Shown: positions 5,247-6,359 of the stretch, one piece after another
Position numbering within the stretch: the stretch's first letter is position 1
How the letters are laid out: each line of letters begins with the position of its first letter
Assembly (NCBI GenBank): GCA_023268425.1
Contig: JALRFN010000386.1
Span: 1-6,359 of the forward strand
Source: Burkholderiaceae bacterium
GTDB taxonomy: Bacteria; Pseudomonadota; Gammaproteobacteria; Burkholderiales; Burkholderiaceae_C
Length of the DNA: 6,359 nt
Direction: 5' to 3'
Notes under the pieces: generated by a model
The model's input: only the letters and a program-made list of their open reading frames with translations
What the model was told of the DNA's origin: nothing
The model's database searches: none
Program-made: the position numbers and the translations under genes

Positions 5247-5795
5247 ATGTCCTTGAAGAAAAAAATCCTCACCACTTTGGATGACGCCGAAAGCCTGTTG
5301 TGCGAGGCCTTGCTGGCCTTGTTTGTGCTGTTGTTGTTCGTGCAAATCTTGGCGCGCCAACTGTTTGGCTATTCGATTGCTTGGAGCGAAGAGCTCTCGA
5401 CCTACATGTTCGTGTGGTTTGCTTACCTTGGCGCCGTGGTGGCCGCCAAAAAATCTGCGCACAACCGCGTGACTTTTCACTTTGCGTTTTTGCCCAAAGC
5501 ACTCGGCAAACGCTTGATGAACCTGGCCGACTTGTTGTGGGTCGCGTTCAACCTCTACTTTGTTTACCTGAGCTACGACTTTGTGTTCGTGCGCATGAAC
5601 CTGTTTTGGAAGGCCCAAACCCTGGGCGTGCCCATGAAGTACATCTACATGATCTTGCCCCTGGCCTTCACCCTGATGTCGATTCGCATCTTGTGGAACG
5701 TCTACGTCAGCGTCTTCCGTGGGGCCGAGTTGCTGGACCCTGAAGCCGAAGCCCTCGCACAAATGAAGAAAGACCACGAACAAGCCCAGGCTTGA
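5247..5795 (+). CDS. TRAP transporter small permease, DctQ family
   Basis: This 182-residue inner-membrane protein is the small membrane subunit of the TRAP transporter. Seen: a basic N-terminus (MSLKKK), then four hydrophobic helices at about 18-37, 50-68, 91-113 and 130-153, the usual DctQ topology. The family pattern of Arg and aromatics before the acidic pair WSEEL (46-50) is present, followed by TYMFVWFAYLGA and a basic loop AAKKSAHNRV (66-75). The C-terminal tail is hydrophilic and charged (DPEAEALAQMKKDHE). The ATG at 5247 is chosen for GGAG (5233-5236) 10 nt upstream and a normal family length. The open frame extends back to a TTG at 5208, but that would lie on the terminator hairpin. 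It is followed 20 nt later by the large permease. Confidence 0.92.
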   Translation: MSLKKKILTTLDDAESLLCEALLALFVLLLFVQILARQLFGYSIAWSEELSTYMFVWFAYLGAVVAAKKSAHNRVTFHFAFLPKALGKRLMNLADLLWVAFNLYFVYLSYDFVFVRMNLFWKAQTLGVPMKYIYMILPLAFTLMSIRILWNVYVSVFRGAELLDPEAEALAQMKKDHEQAQA

Positions 5796-5815
5796 GTGGA
5801 CTCAGGAGTTCAACC

Positions 5816-6359
5816 ATGGACGCATACGTTGCAGAAATTTTGTTTGGCGGCTTCTTGCTGTTGCTGCTGATCGGTGCCCCCATCACCGTGGCCCTGGGTG
5901 GCGCGGGCATGGTGGCCTACCTGGCGCTGGACAAAGACCCCATCGCGCTGGTGCAAATCGCCTTCAACTCGGTGGGCAGCTTCCCACTGATGGCCTTGCC
6001 CGCCTTTGTCTTGGCTGGCGCCTTGATGGAAGCGGCTGGCATCTCCAAACGCCTGGTCGACATCGCCGAGTCGCTGGCTGGCCCCATCACCGGAGGCCTG
6101 GGCGCTGCGACGGTGATCGCTTGCTTGTTCTTCGGCGCCATCTCGGGCTCTGGCCCGGCCACCACAGCGGCAGTCGGCATGTTGATGATCCCAGCCATGA
6201 CGCGGCGCCAGTACGACAAGGCCTATGCCTCAGCGGTCACGGCGGCCTCGGGCGGCTTGGGCATCATCATCCCGCCGTCGATCCCCATGGTGATTTTTGG
6301 CATCGCCGCTTTGGGCATGCAACCACCGCCTGAAGCCGTTGAAAAGTTCGGCACCTTTG
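5816..6359 (+). CDS. TRAP transporter large permease, DctM family (3' end outside window)
   Basis: The ATG at 5816-5818 has AGGAG (5804-5808) 7 nt upstream and opens a frame that runs off the window after 181 full codons of an expected roughly 430. DctM is the sodium-driven transport subunit that accepts solute from the DctP-type protein. Seen: an N-terminal helix with GGFLLLLLIGAPITVALG (11-28), FPLMALPAFVLAGALMEAAG, the conserved FFGAISGSGPATTAAVG and, towards the end, ASGGLGIIIPPSIPMVIFG. Both of the last two blocks are hallmark glycine/serine-rich, re-entrant-type segments of DctM. No frameshift or stop is seen in the visible part, so the transporter looks intact. If the locus is for taurine this would be the TauM/TauL-type subunit, but the sequence does not show substrate. 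Confidence 0.93.
   Translation, partial: MDAYVAEILFGGFLLLLLIGAPITVALGGAGMVAYLALDKDPIALVQIAFNSVGSFPLMALPAFVLAGALMEAAGISKRLVDIAESLAGPITGGLGAATVIACLFFGAISGSGPATTAAVGMLMIPAMTRRQYDKAYASAVTAASGGLGIIIPPSIPMVIFGIAALGMQPPPEAVEKFGTF

Noticed and set aside
5226..5783. Minus-strand open frame opposite the DctQ gene
   Set aside because: It is a Gln/His/Val-rich shadow of a four-helix membrane protein, with no supporting motif.

Overview
The window looks like chromosomal DNA of a GC-rich betaproteobacterium. Dense gene packing, GC-rich codon use, strong Shine-Dalgarno sites and protein sequence style suggest Burkholderiales, perhaps Comamonadaceae. That placement is an inference from the sequence alone.

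Layout. (1) Positions 2-658, plus strand: the C-terminal two thirds of a YeiH/PSE-family (putative sulfate exporter) membrane protein, cut by the window edge, then a short hairpin terminator at 694-719. (2) Positions 740-3336, minus strand: a compact four-gene operon. In transcription order it has a DAO-type FAD oxidoreductase resembling the taurine dehydrogenase large subunit TauY, a Cupin_3 protein, and two tandem overlapping paralogues of the uncharacterised Lin0512 family. (3) Positions 3337-3618: a repeat-rich divergent control region. (4) Positions 3619-6359, plus strand: a small SnoaL/NTF2-like protein (candidate TauX, the small taurine dehydrogenase subunit), then a TRAP transporter with DctP substrate-binding protein, DctQ small permease and DctM large permease. 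DctM runs off the window end.

How the genes may work together. An organic acid or zwitterion such as taurine would bind the periplasmic DctP protein and enter through DctQM. The FAD oxidoreductase, perhaps with the SnoaL-like protein, would oxidatively deaminate it. If the product is sulfoacetaldehyde, sulfite or sulfate released downstream would leave through the PSE-type exporter. Known alphaproteobacterial taurine loci combine the same parts (TauX, TauY, TRAP TauKLM, exporter TauZ), but xsc, pta and a regulator are not in this window, so taurine is a hypothesis rather than a reading.

Most notable. The divergent intergenic region carries CTGGNNCTAA boxes pointing outwards on both strands, each followed by a degenerate second copy 21-23 bp downstream. 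This resembles the CTGGACYTAA direct repeats reported for the MocR-type regulator TauR. The cupin gene and the Lin0512 pair are not part of the described taurine pathway as I know it, and may be an undescribed accessory module. A terminator-like hairpin pair between dctP-type and dctQ-type genes could set binding-protein excess.
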